From positions 1 to 64,000 of the forward strand of contig NZ_JACESP010000019.1 in the NCBI RefSeq assembly GCF_013911755.1: DNA of 64,000 nt. Direction: 5' to 3'. Each line of letters starts with the position of its first letter. Position 1 is the first letter of the stretch. Under the pieces are notes generated by a model. It saw only the letters and a list, made by a program, of their open reading frames with translations, was not told the DNA's origin and did not search any database. Positions 54,182 to 61,915 of the stretch are shown here, piece by piece. This stretch comes from Sphingosinicella sp. GTDB lineage: Bacteria > Pseudomonadota > Alphaproteobacteria > Sphingomonadales > Sphingomonadaceae. Both the position numbers and the translations under genes were made by a program.

Positions 54182-55140
54182 ACGAAGAACAGGCAGAACA
54201 GGCAGAGCCCAAGGGCTGGCTCGCGCGGCTCCGCGCCGGGCTGCAGCGTACATCCGGGAAGCTCGGCGAGAATCTCGCGGGGCTCGTTTCGAAGCGCCCG
54301 CTCGACGACGCGATGCTCGAGGAGATCGAGGAGGCGCTGATCGCGTCTGACCTCGGCCCCGCCACCGCCGCGCGCATCACCGCCAAGCTCGCCGCCGACA
54401 AGTTCGACCGGCAAGTGACCGACGACGAAGTGAAAACGGTCGTCGCCGCCGAAGTGGCAGCCGTGCTCGCGAAGGTGGCGCACCCCATCGAAGTGACGGC
54501 CTTCCCGCGCCCGCACGTGATCCTCGTCGTCGGCGTCAACGGATCGGGCAAGACCACGACCATCGCCAAGCTCGCGCATCTGTTTCAGGAGCAGGACTAT
54601 TCGGTGATGCTGGCGGCGGGCGACACGTTCCGCGCCGCCGCGATCGAGCAGCTCTCGATCTGGGGCGGGCGGCTGGGTATCCCGGTGGTTTCCGGCAAGG
54701 TCGGCGGCGACGCCGCTGCACTCTCGTTCGAGGCGCTGACGAAGGCGCGCGCGGCTGGCGCGGACGTGCTCATCATCGACACCGCCGGGCGCCTGCAGAA
54801 CAAGGCGGGGCTGATGGACGAGCTCGCCAAGATCAAGCGCGTGCTGAAGCGCCAGATGGAATCCGCGCCGCACGACGTCGTGCTCGTGCTTGACGCGACC
54901 ACGGGGCAGAACGCGCTCAGCCAGATCGACGTGTTCAAGGAAGTCGCGGGCGTCACCGGACTCGTGATGACGAAACTCGATGGCACCGCGCGGGGCGGCG
55001 TGCTCGTCGCGGCGGCGGACCGGGCGAAACTCCCTGTTCATGCGATCGGCGTAGGAGAGCGCATCGACGATCTCCGTCCGTTCGATCCGCACGCCTTCGC
55101 GCGCGCGCTGGCGGGGATCGATCAGGGGGAAGGACGGTAA
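54178..55140 (+). CDS. ftsY: Signal recognition particle receptor FtsY
   Basis: A 320-residue SRP GTPase at the inner membrane, partner of Ffh. It has a short acidic N-terminus (MNEEQAEQAEPKGW), the helical N domain, the P-loop VGVNGSGKTTTIAKLA (about 118-130), DTFRAAAIEQL, DTAGRLQNKAGLMDELAK and TKLDGTARGG. The acidic A domain is far shorter than in E. coli, as in most alphaproteobacteria. It begins with GTG, overlapping the mtaB stop by four bases. Confidence 0.97.
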   Translation: MNEEQAEQAEPKGWLARLRAGLQRTSGKLGENLAGLVSKRPLDDAMLEEIEEALIASDLGPATAARITAKLAADKFDRQVTDDEVKTVVAAEVAAVLAKVAHPIEVTAFPRPHVILVVGVNGSGKTTTIAKLAHLFQEQDYSVMLAAGDTFRAAAIEQLSIWGGRLGIPVVSGKVGGDAAALSFEALTKARAAGADVLIIDTAGRLQNKAGLMDELAKIKRVLKRQMESAPHDVVLVLDATTGQNALSQIDVFKEVAGVTGLVMTKLDGTARGGVLVAAADRAKLPVHAIGVGERIDDLRPFDPHAFARALAGIDQGEGR

Positions 55141-55727
55141 TGGCTGACGAAAAGGAAAAGGCTTCATCGCTGCGGGTGGCGCTCGATTTCGGGCCGCTGC
55201 TCGTGTTCTTCGCGGTGAACAGCCTTGCCCCTGGCGACGACGTCAATCAGGCGGTGTGGGCGACAAGCGCGTTCATGATCGCGACCGCCATCGCCATGAT
55301 CGTTTCCAAGATGAAGACGGGTCGCATCAGCCCGATGCAATGGTTCACCGGCATAATTGTGGCGGTGTTCGGCGGCATGACGATCTATCTGCGCGACCAA
55401 AGCTTCTTCCAGATCAAGACGACGATCATCTACGCGATGTTCGCCGCGATCCTCTTCTTCGGCCTGCTGACAGGGCGCCCCCTCCTCAAGCTCGTGATGG
55501 AGAGCGGCTTTCCGGCAATGGACGACCACGGCTGGAAGAAGCTGACACGCAACTGGGCGCTCTTCTTCCTCGCGATGGCGATCCTCAATGAAGGCCTGCG
55601 CGCCTACCTCACCTTCGACCAGTGGGTCGCCTTCAAGGTGTGGGGCGTGCTCGTGATCTCGATGATTTTCGCAGCGTCACAGGCACCGATCCTGATGAAG
55701 CATGGCAAGGACGAGGGACGGGAGTAG
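55140..55727 (+). CDS. yciB: Intracellular septation protein A (YciB/IspZ)
   Basis: A 195-residue inner-membrane protein with five or more hydrophobic segments, of the YciB/IspA family. Characteristic parts are LDFGPLLVFFAVN, a KTGRISPMQWFTGIIVAVFGGMTIYL region and KLTRNWALFFLAMAILNEGLR. Family members affect cell elongation and division. The ATG shares its A with the ftsY TAA. It ends one base before the stop of the convergent unknown gene. Confidence 0.93.
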   Translation: MADEKEKASSLRVALDFGPLLVFFAVNSLAPGDDVNQAVWATSAFMIATAIAMIVSKMKTGRISPMQWFTGIIVAVFGGMTIYLRDQSFFQIKTTIIYAMFAAILFFGLLTGRPLLKLVMESGFPAMDDHGWKKLTRNWALFFLAMAILNEGLRAYLTFDQWVAFKVWGVLVISMIFAASQAPILMKHGKDEGRE

Positions 55728-55728
55728 A

Positions 55729-57486
55729 TCAGTCGGCGAACGGGATTCCGGCATGTTTCATCGAAACGATGCCCGCATATTTCCATTTCGCCGTCCGATC
55801 CCGGGCCTGTTCGGCACGTTTTATCGCAGCATCCAACCCGCGCAACGGAGGCATCCAGCCACGGCGCACCGCATTTTCACCAAGCCGCAGCGCCCAGTAT
55901 CCGCGCAACACATAATGCGCGGGCGCGCCGTCAAAACTGTCTGCCGGATGGGAACTGGTGGTTGCCACCCATCGCACAAAACCCGCGCGATCCCGATAAG
56001 GCATTGTACCCTTTACGAGCAAAGGGAAGCCTGAGCCGGTTCCGGCTCCGTAAAAGCCCTGGGCGCCGCCGATCTCACCGAACCGCAGCACGAAGTTTTC
56101 AGCGATGCGTTTCATGAGCTCGGATTCGCCCGCTGACGCCCAGAGGTAGGCGGCCTCAGGTCCGTAAGCCTGGATCATGAAATTCGAGTAGGCATTGTCC
56201 TGATCCAGATCGATTCCACGAAAGATCGAGGATGACTTTGCGTTCGGATTGCGCCCAGCATCCATACTTGCGAGCTGCGATTTCCAACCCGCCCACATCT
56301 CCGCGCTCATTTTTTGCGCCCGCGACTTTGGCCAGAAGATGTTGCCCCGCTCCGAGGACAGGTTCGCCGCGATGTCCCGCAATTTCCACATTGCCGAAAA
56401 CTGGTTGAGCGTCGTACGCTGATACCCGAAACGCGGCAGATATTTTCCGGGCGTGCGCCTATAGTTACTGGCCAGAGCATACGCCATGATCGCCTGCTGC
56501 AAGAGCGCCGCGCGCGGATCGCCCGTGGCAAGCCAGTAAGCGTATCCATGATTGAACAGGTGCGCTTCATCGCGACCGTGCGTGTAGCCTTTGCCAGCTT
56601 CGGCCTTGATCTCGGCAAGATAAGGATAGTCTGCCGGCGCGATCCATTTACCCTCATCTCCATAAGTATCGGCGCCTTTGGCGGTGCCTTCGTTCGTATA
56701 CGGGCGATCCCCGGGAAAGGGCAGCTGCGGGTCGCGCATCTGATGACCACGATCTGACCAGATCACGAGGTTCGGTAAAGACAGTCCGTACAGGGTCTCG
56801 ACGCGCGCCCGTTGCGCGGCACTGCTAAACGCGCCGCCATCACGATCAAGCGCAGCAGCAATCATCCGCGCATCTGTTTCAGAGAGAAAACCCCGCGAGG
56901 ATGCGGCCTCGCCGCCCTGCCCCGAAACGATACCGATCGCATTGACCGAGGACGAACGTCCGTAGATGCGATCAGGACGATAGAGATCGGTCTTGCCATT
57001 CCCCCGCCATCTGGGCTCACGAACAAATCCTTCAAACGCGCGCGCGCCGTAAGGCAGAACGCGTCGAGTAGACACGCCATTACGTAGCCGTTCCATCGAC
57101 GGCGTTACGGGTTCGCCTGTGTCAGCGCATTTCATGGAACCGGGCAGCGCGGAGATGGCAATGGTTTCGCCGTCCACCGTGAACGCATGACGGCTTTCGT
57201 CAATCGTGGCTTCGCGCGGCGCCCGGACAATGCATAGTGAATACCAGTCGGGCTTCTGTCGATAGGTGAAAAGATAAATACGCAGATCGGCAACGCGGCC
57301 GAGATCAGCCACCGGCCACTCGCCAGTCGGCGTGCGGATCACATCGAGGGGCTTCACGGCCAGGCGTTTGCCGTCGATCGCGACCGACACGGGGAAGGCG
57401 AACGCCACGCCGGGAATCAATGCGCCGGCGACAGCAGGCAGCAGAAGTCGTTTGAGAACCGTAGCAAGACCGCGGAAAAACGTCAT
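55729..57486 (-). CDS. Exported protein of unknown function, paralogue A
   Basis: A 585-residue protein starting at 57486 (MTFFRGLATVLKRLLLPAVAGALIPGVAFA, a signal peptide). Further upstream the frame is open but unrelated. The mature part has an N-terminal beta-like domain (WPVADLGRVADLRIYLF, DWYSLCIVR, GSMKCADTGEP) and a large C-terminal helical domain with HGRDEAHLFNHGYAYWLATGDPRAALLQQAIMAYALA. It aligns along nearly its whole length with the next gene. I recognise no named family; the repeated helices suggest an alpha/alpha toroid such as in glycan-active enzymes, but catalytic residues cannot be named. Its base composition looks less GC-rich than its neighbours. Confidence 0.8.
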   Translation of the reverse strand: MTFFRGLATVLKRLLLPAVAGALIPGVAFAFPVSVAIDGKRLAVKPLDVIRTPTGEWPVADLGRVADLRIYLFTYRQKPDWYSLCIVRAPREATIDESRHAFTVDGETIAISALPGSMKCADTGEPVTPSMERLRNGVSTRRVLPYGARAFEGFVREPRWRGNGKTDLYRPDRIYGRSSSVNAIGIVSGQGGEAASSRGFLSETDARMIAAALDRDGGAFSSAAQRARVETLYGLSLPNLVIWSDRGHQMRDPQLPFPGDRPYTNEGTAKGADTYGDEGKWIAPADYPYLAEIKAEAGKGYTHGRDEAHLFNHGYAYWLATGDPRAALLQQAIMAYALASNYRRTPGKYLPRFGYQRTTLNQFSAMWKLRDIAANLSSERGNIFWPKSRAQKMSAEMWAGWKSQLASMDAGRNPNAKSSSIFRGIDLDQDNAYSNFMIQAYGPEAAYLWASAGESELMKRIAENFVLRFGEIGGAQGFYGAGTGSGFPLLVKGTMPYRDRAGFVRWVATTSSHPADSFDGAPAHYVLRGYWALRLGENAVRRGWMPPLRGLDAAIKRAEQARDRTAKWKYAGIVSMKHAGIPFAD

Positions 57487-57497
57487 CGGAAACGTGT

Positions 57498-57527
57498 GGC
57501 ATCTTGCCCGGTATCGGGCAAGATGCC
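57498..57527 (-). promoter_or_regulatory. Perfect hairpin between the two paralogues
   Basis: Thirteen-base perfect stem GGCATCTTGCCCG / CGGGCAAGATGCC with a four-base loop, 12 bases after the stop of paralogue B and 11 before the start of paralogue A. No U-run follows, so it may attenuate, process or stabilise the shared mRNA rather than terminate it. Confidence 0.5.
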
Positions 57528-57539
57528 GTGTCCTGCGGT

Positions 57540-59558
57540 CTAGAAATTGACCGCTGCGTGCTTCCACCCGACAACGCCCGTATCTTTGGTAGGCGCAGCC
57601 TTCGATCGCGCTGCCTCCATCTTCAGGATGGCGTCGTCCAGACCGGGAACAGCGCTCATCCAGCCACGGCTTACGGCATCCTTCGCAAGCTTCAACGACC
57701 AGTACGCACGCTGCACCGTATGTTGCGCCGCACCCTCGAAACTGTCGGCAGGTAGCACATTGCCGTCGTTCGTCCAGGCGACGAAGCTGTCGACATCGGT
57801 ATAGGGCATTACTGTACCCTCCAGAATCTTGAAGCCCGAGCCAGAGCCTTTGCCATATACGCCGCGGGTTCCGCCGATCCGGCCAAAGCGGACGACCATG
57901 TTCTCCGCAATGCGCTTCAACATCGCAGGCTCGCCTCTCGATGCCCACAGATAGGCGGCTTCGGGGCCATAACCCTGGATCATGAAGTTCGAGTACGCAG
58001 AGTCCGTATTAATATCCACACCCCGGAAGATCGAGGACGATCGCTGATAGACGCTTGTACCGGTATCCATCGCTGCGAGCTGCGTCTTCCAATCCGCAAG
58101 GACGTCGTCCACCATTTTTTGGGCGCGGGCCTTGGGCCAGATCATGCTGCCGTTGGAACTGCTCGCGTTCTCGGCCACATCCTGCAGTTTCCACGCGGCG
58201 GTCCACACGTTCATCGTGTTTCTCTGATAGCCGAACCGCGTGCGGTAGCGGCCGTCGCTATAAGCGCCTTGATAAACGCTCGCGAGCGCATAGGCGGCAA
58301 TCGCCTGTTGCAGGATCGCCGCGCGCGGATCGCCCGTGGCCAACCAGTACGCATAGCCGTGGTTGAACAGGTGCGCCTCGTCCCGCGCGTGGGAATAACA
58401 CGTGCCCGCGGTCGCAGAAATTTGGCTCAGCCAGCTATAAGCGGCGGGCGCGCACCATTCGCCTTCGTTACCGAAGTTGTCGAACTTCGTGCTGGTGCCC
58501 TCATTGACGTAAGCCTTGTCACCGCTGAACGGAATCTGCGGATCACGCAGCAGATTATGGTTTTCGGACCAGATCGCGAGGTTCGGCAGACTGAGGCCGT
58601 AAAGCGTCTGAACACGGTTCTGCTCGGCCGCATCATTGAACACGGCGCTGTTGCCTGCGAGCGCCGCGGCGATCATCACGGCGTCGTCGCCGGAAATGAA
58701 CCCGCGCGACGATCCGTATTCGCCACCCGCGCCGGTGACGGCGTAGGCGATGGCATTGTTCATGCCGGATTTTCCGTAAATGCGCCCCGGAACATAGCCG
58801 ATCTCGTTCTCGGCGGTGCGCTCCGTCGCCAGCGCGGGCGATTTCGCCCAGCCCGCGAAGGCCGCGCTCGAATACGGTAGCACGCGCTTCGCGGTGACCG
58901 CGGCGCGGAGGCGGTCCATCGAGGGTGCGATCGGCTCGCCGTTGTCGATGCACTTCATGCTGCCGTTCAGCACGGAGAGCGACGTTTCGACACCGCTGAC
59001 GGACAGCGCATAGCTGCGCTCGCCGACTGAGGTGTCGCCCGGCACCGCATAGCGGACGATGCAGACGCTCCACCACGTCGGGCGACTTGCAAGACCGAAC
59101 AGATAGGCGCGGCCGCCGCTGACGGGACCCAGATCGCTGACGGGCCAAGTGCCGGTGGGCGTAGTGATCGTGTCGATCGAAGTCGCGGACAGCCGCGTGC
59201 CTGACAAGGACACGGTGACTGGACCCGAGGGCATCGCCGGATCAGCCGGGGGAGGCGTTGGCGTCGGCGTCGGCGTCGGTGTTGGCGTCGGCGTCGGTGT
59301 TGGCGTCGGCGTCGGTGTGGGCGTCGGCGTCGGCGTTGGCGTCGGTGTTGGCGTGGGCGTCGGTGTTGGCGTTGGCGTCGGTGTTGGCGTCGGAGACGGG
59401 TCCGACGGCGTCACCGATGCCGGGGGCGTCGGGCTCCCGGTATCGGTTTGCGTGCCACCGGAGCTGCCGCCGCCGCAGGCTGACAGAAGAATGAGCGCGG
59501 AAATGAAAGCCACAGGCTGGCCTCGGCCGCGCAGACGCCCAGCAAAATAAGTGTTCAT
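57540..59558 (-). CDS. Surface lipoprotein of unknown function with Thr-Pro tract, paralogue B
   Basis: A 672-residue product starting at 59558 (MNTYFAGRLRG...ISALILLSACGGGSSGG), whose signal and lipobox LSAC mark it as a lipoprotein. A Thr-Pro repeat of about 50 residues acts as a stiff spacer. The last 560 residues match paralogue A (for example RDEAHLFNHGYAYWLATGDPRAAILQQAIAAYALAS in B). B shares the two Cys positions of A (SVCIVR, SMKC) and adds others. The spacer and anchor suggest that the domain works at or beyond the outer membrane. Function unknown. Confidence 0.82.
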   Translation of the reverse strand: MNTYFAGRLRGRGQPVAFISALILLSACGGGSSGGTQTDTGSPTPPASVTPSDPSPTPTPTPTPTPTPTPTPTPTPTPTPTPTPTPTPTPTPTPTPTPTPTPPPADPAMPSGPVTVSLSGTRLSATSIDTITTPTGTWPVSDLGPVSGGRAYLFGLASRPTWWSVCIVRYAVPGDTSVGERSYALSVSGVETSLSVLNGSMKCIDNGEPIAPSMDRLRAAVTAKRVLPYSSAAFAGWAKSPALATERTAENEIGYVPGRIYGKSGMNNAIAYAVTGAGGEYGSSRGFISGDDAVMIAAALAGNSAVFNDAAEQNRVQTLYGLSLPNLAIWSENHNLLRDPQIPFSGDKAYVNEGTSTKFDNFGNEGEWCAPAAYSWLSQISATAGTCYSHARDEAHLFNHGYAYWLATGDPRAAILQQAIAAYALASVYQGAYSDGRYRTRFGYQRNTMNVWTAAWKLQDVAENASSSNGSMIWPKARAQKMVDDVLADWKTQLAAMDTGTSVYQRSSSIFRGVDINTDSAYSNFMIQGYGPEAAYLWASRGEPAMLKRIAENMVVRFGRIGGTRGVYGKGSGSGFKILEGTVMPYTDVDSFVAWTNDGNVLPADSFEGAAQHTVQRAYWSLKLAKDAVSRGWMSAVPGLDDAILKMEAARSKAAPTKDTGVVGWKHAAVNF
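59254..59394. repeat. Hexanucleotide repeat tract coding (Pro-Thr)n
   Basis: About 23 units of GGCGTC and its variants (GGCGTT, GGTGTT, GGCGTG, GGTGTC), read on the minus strand as alternating Pro and Thr. Third-position variants show selection for the dipeptide rather than a fresh expansion. Tracts like this change length by slipped replication. Confidence 0.9.
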
Positions 59559-59749
59559 TGACCCCAACGACCCCTCGTTGTGACCGCAAAATCGCGGATT
59601 TGAGGGAATTCTTGGGGGTCAACTCTAAACAAATGCCTAATACATCAAGAGCCGTGCGACACTTTGATGGTTAAGAAAGGCGAAGTGATTGTAATTACGG
59701 AGTCGGAATATTGGTTAGCCTTTTGTTTACTTTTGGGCTTAACATTTCA
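59559..59749 (-). promoter_or_regulatory. AT-rich promoter region of the tandem paralogues
   Basis: A 191-base gap, clearly richer in A+T than anything around it. It holds the motif TTACGGAGTCG (59695-59705), which recurs in front of the PEP-CTERM gene at 9469. On the minus strand at 59659-59644 is TCGCACG-GCTC-TTGAT, a sigma-54-like element with one base wrong in each invariant pair. An imperfect inverted repeat (GGTTAGCC / GGCTTAAC) just after sodB could end the sodB transcript. Confidence 0.4.
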
Positions 59750-60340
59750 TCAACGAAGATTTGTCGCAGCAAAAGACCAGTTTATCGTGTTGGTCAAGAA
59801 AACGTCTACAAAGTCTGGGCGGGCGTTCTGGAAATCCAGATAATAGGCATGTTCCCAAACATCGAGCGTGATGAGCGGGTTAAGCCCATCGTGGACGAGC
59901 GCCGAATCGGCGTCGTGTGTTGAAATGATCCTGAGCCCGTCTCCGTCCTGACACAGCCAGGCCCATCCGCTCCCGAAATGCCCAGTCGCTTCAGCCTTGA
60001 ACGCCTCGTTGAACTTGGAGAGGCCGCCGAACGCCGAGTCGACAAGATCTTTCAGCTTGCCCTCTGGCCCGGCGGGCTTCGGCGACAACGAGTTCCAGAA
60101 GAACGTGTGGTTCCAGGCCTGCGCCGCGTTGTTGAAGAGCGACTGATCGCCCTTTGCCTTCGCAGCGCGGACAATTTCCTCCACCGGCTTGCCGTCGAGG
60201 GGCGTACCGGCGATCGCCGCATTGGCCTTGTCGACGTAAGCCTTGTGATGCTTGCCGTGATGAAAATCCAGGGTTCTGGCGGACATGTGCGGCTCAAGCG
60301 CATCGCGGGCGAACGGCAGGGGCGGAAATTCGATGGCCAT
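59750..60340 (-). CDS. sodB: Superoxide dismutase, iron type
   Basis: A 196-residue Fe/Mn superoxide dismutase. Metal ligands fall at His27, His78, Asp160 and His164 (LDFHHGKHH, AWNHTFFW, DVWEHAYYLDF). The AAQAWNHTFFW segment, with Gln before the metal His, is typical of iron enzymes. Translation starts at MAIEFPPLPF with a GAGGAG ribosome site; the longer frame adds an unlike N-terminus. No signal peptide, so it is cytoplasmic. Confidence 0.95.
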   Translation of the reverse strand: MAIEFPPLPFARDALEPHMSARTLDFHHGKHHKAYVDKANAAIAGTPLDGKPVEEIVRAAKAKGDQSLFNNAAQAWNHTFFWNSLSPKPAGPEGKLKDLVDSAFGGLSKFNEAFKAEATGHFGSGWAWLCQDGDGLRIISTHDADSALVHDGLNPLITLDVWEHAYYLDFQNARPDFVDVFLTNTINWSFAATNLR

Positions 60341-60424
60341 CTTCACTCCTCGTGATGTGGGATGTTTTAGGAACAACGCGGGGCGACGCCCGATGGTTTC
60401 GCCGAAATCCCGTCGCAGCGTGAG

Positions 60425-61462
60425 TCAGGATGTCGCAGCCCGGAGCAGGCCGTGACGGCGCAGGCAGTGCCTGAGCTGATCGTAAGTGACCGCGAGCGCC
60501 TCGGCAGCGGCGCGCTGGTTAAAGCGGCAGGTTTCGAGCGTGCGGACAAGAATGTCCCGCTCATATTCCGCCATCGCAGCGCGCAGATCGCTAACCGCGG
60601 CGCGCTGTTCGGCGGCGGCGACCGCCGGTTCCGCCACCGGCACCTTCGCCGCCTCCCCGCCCGCCATCACGATCGATCGCTTCGGCCGCCACGGGGAGTC
60701 GAACGGATCGAACTGGAGCGCGCCGATGGGCGTCGCCGGATCGCCCCAGCGGTAGAGCGCGCGTTCCACGACGTTCTTCAGCTCACGAACGTTGCCGGGC
60801 CATTCGTAGGCGCGCAGCTGCTGGCGCACCTCGCGGCTGAAGCCCGGAAAGTCCGGCCAGCCGAGCTCGACGGACATACGGCGCGCGAAATGATTCGCCA
60901 GCTCCATGATGTCGTCGGAACGTGCGCGCAGCGGCGGCAGTGTAATCACCTCGAACGACAGCCGGTCGAGAAGGTCGGCGCGGAACCGCCCTTTTTCGAC
61001 GAGCGCGGGCAGATCCTCGTTGGTGGCGCCGACGATGCGCACGTCGACGGTGAGCGGCCGATTCGCGCCGAGCCGCGTCAGTTCGCCGTATTCGACGACG
61101 CGCAGCAGGCGCTCCTGCGCGGCGGAGGACAAAGTACCGACCTCGTCGAGGAACAATGTGCCGCCGTCCGCCTCCTCGAACCGTCCGCGCCTGGCCGAGG
61201 TGGCACCGGTAAAGGCGCCGGCCTCGTAGCCGAAGAGTTCGGCATCGATCAGGTTTTCGGACATCGCCGCGCAGTTCATCGGGATGAACGGCTCGTCCCA
61301 TCGCTGACTGAGGCGGTGCAAGCGCTCCGCGACCATCTCCTTACCCGTTCCGCGCTCGCCGATGACGAGCACGGGGCGGTTGAGCGCGGCGGCAAGGCTC
61401 GCCCGCTCGATCGCATCGAGCAATTCGGTCGATTGGCCAACGAGAGTCGCCGAGTCCTTCAT
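60425..61462 (-). CDS. pspF: Sigma-54 activator PspF
   Basis: A 345-residue bacterial enhancer-binding protein consisting of the AAA+ domain and a Fis-type helix-turn-helix, without an N-terminal receiver, as in PspF. Walker A is GERGTGKE (35-42), the sigma-54 contact loop GAFTGA is at 82-87, and Walker B is GTLFLDEVG. The HTH (NQRAAAEALAVTYDQLRHCLRRHG) ends the protein. It is divergent from the psp genes and probably held inactive by PspA. The ATG at 61462 is preferred over a TTG six bases upstream. Confidence 0.93.
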   Translation of the reverse strand: MKDSATLVGQSTELLDAIERASLAAALNRPVLVIGERGTGKEMVAERLHRLSQRWDEPFIPMNCAAMSENLIDAELFGYEAGAFTGATSARRGRFEEADGGTLFLDEVGTLSSAAQERLLRVVEYGELTRLGANRPLTVDVRIVGATNEDLPALVEKGRFRADLLDRLSFEVITLPPLRARSDDIMELANHFARRMSVELGWPDFPGFSREVRQQLRAYEWPGNVRELKNVVERALYRWGDPATPIGALQFDPFDSPWRPKRSIVMAGGEAAKVPVAEPAVAAAEQRAAVSDLRAAMAEYERDILVRTLETCRFNQRAAAEALAVTYDQLRHCLRRHGLLRAATS

Positions 61463-61466
61463 TGCC

Positions 61467-61501
61467 AATATTTAGCAAAATTTCCCAATTTTTTGCAATA
61501 T
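61467..61501. promoter_or_regulatory. Candidate PspF binding site (UAS)
   Basis: AT-rich imperfect inverted repeat (AATATT-TA-GCAAAA, ten bases, TTTTGC-AATAT), 84 bases upstream of the sigma-54 promoter and touching the pspF start. In E. coli the PspF sites overlap the pspF promoter in the same way and give negative autoregulation. Confidence 0.5.
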
Positions 61502-61584
61502 GCACATAGGAAGCTTTCGCGATTTCCAGGCTCGAATTCCCATAAGTTGCTGAAAACAAACGATCCATATCATGCCAGAAAAAT

Positions 61585-61600
61585 TGGCACGGCCCTTGCT
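61585..61600 (+). promoter_or_regulatory. Consensus sigma-54 promoter of the psp operon
   Basis: TGGCACG, four bases, TTGCT: an exact match to the -24/-12 consensus. Predicted transcription start near 61611, 40 bases before the first small gene. Confidence 0.92.
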
Positions 61601-61650
61601 GAACATCGGGCAACGGATTTGAAAGCAACAGTTCAACACAGGAGGCATCA

Positions 61651-61827
61651 ATGCTTACGCAGGCCAACAGCAACGTTTTCCGGACCCTCTTCTGCACCGT
61701 CGGTGCCGTCGCGGTCAGCTCGGTCTTCCTCTTCGCCGCAGCGGGCCCCGCTCGCGCCGAAGCCCCGGCCAAGCTCGCCCAGGTCCAGATCGTTTCGGTT
61801 TCGACGAGCGCACCGATCGTTTACTGA
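61651..61827 (+). CDS. 58-residue exported or membrane psp-operon protein
   Basis: First gene of the psp transcript: ATG at 61651, five bases after a perfect AGGAGG site, stop at 61827. The N-terminal 35 residues form a signal or membrane segment (FRTLFCTVGAVAVSSVFLFAAAGPARA), and only about 22 residues (EAPAKLAQVQIVSVSTSAPIVY) would remain after cleavage at ARA. I do not recognise it. The promoter, strong ribosome site and codon use make a real gene likely. It could act at the envelope, as a stress signal or an interaction partner of PspA/PspC. Confidence 0.75.
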   Translation: MLTQANSNVFRTLFCTVGAVAVSSVFLFAAAGPARAEAPAKLAQVQIVSVSTSAPIVY

Positions 61828-61844
61828 TCGGACCGCAGCGTCCA

Positions 61845-61887
61845 GCGGCCGGAGCGGATCCCCCCAGTCCCCTCCCGCTCCGGCCGC
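61845..61887 (+). promoter_or_regulatory. Strong hairpin between the small psp gene and pspA
   Basis: Thirteen-base perfect stem GCGGCCGGAGCGG / CCGCTCCGGCCGC with a 17-base loop, in the 88-base gap before pspA. No U-run follows. It may act as attenuator, processing or stability element, letting the first gene be expressed above pspA. Confidence 0.6.
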
Positions 61888-61915
61888 CACCTTCAACTTC
61901 AGGAGTTCCGACCAG

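Noticed and set aside
59149-59550. Rightward frame translating into a Val-Gly repeat
   Set aside because: It is only the other strand of the Pro-Thr repeat.
59712-59726. Rightward sigma-54-like TTGG...TTGT sequence
   Set aside because: It would read into the antisense of sodB and lacks the GC of the -12 box.
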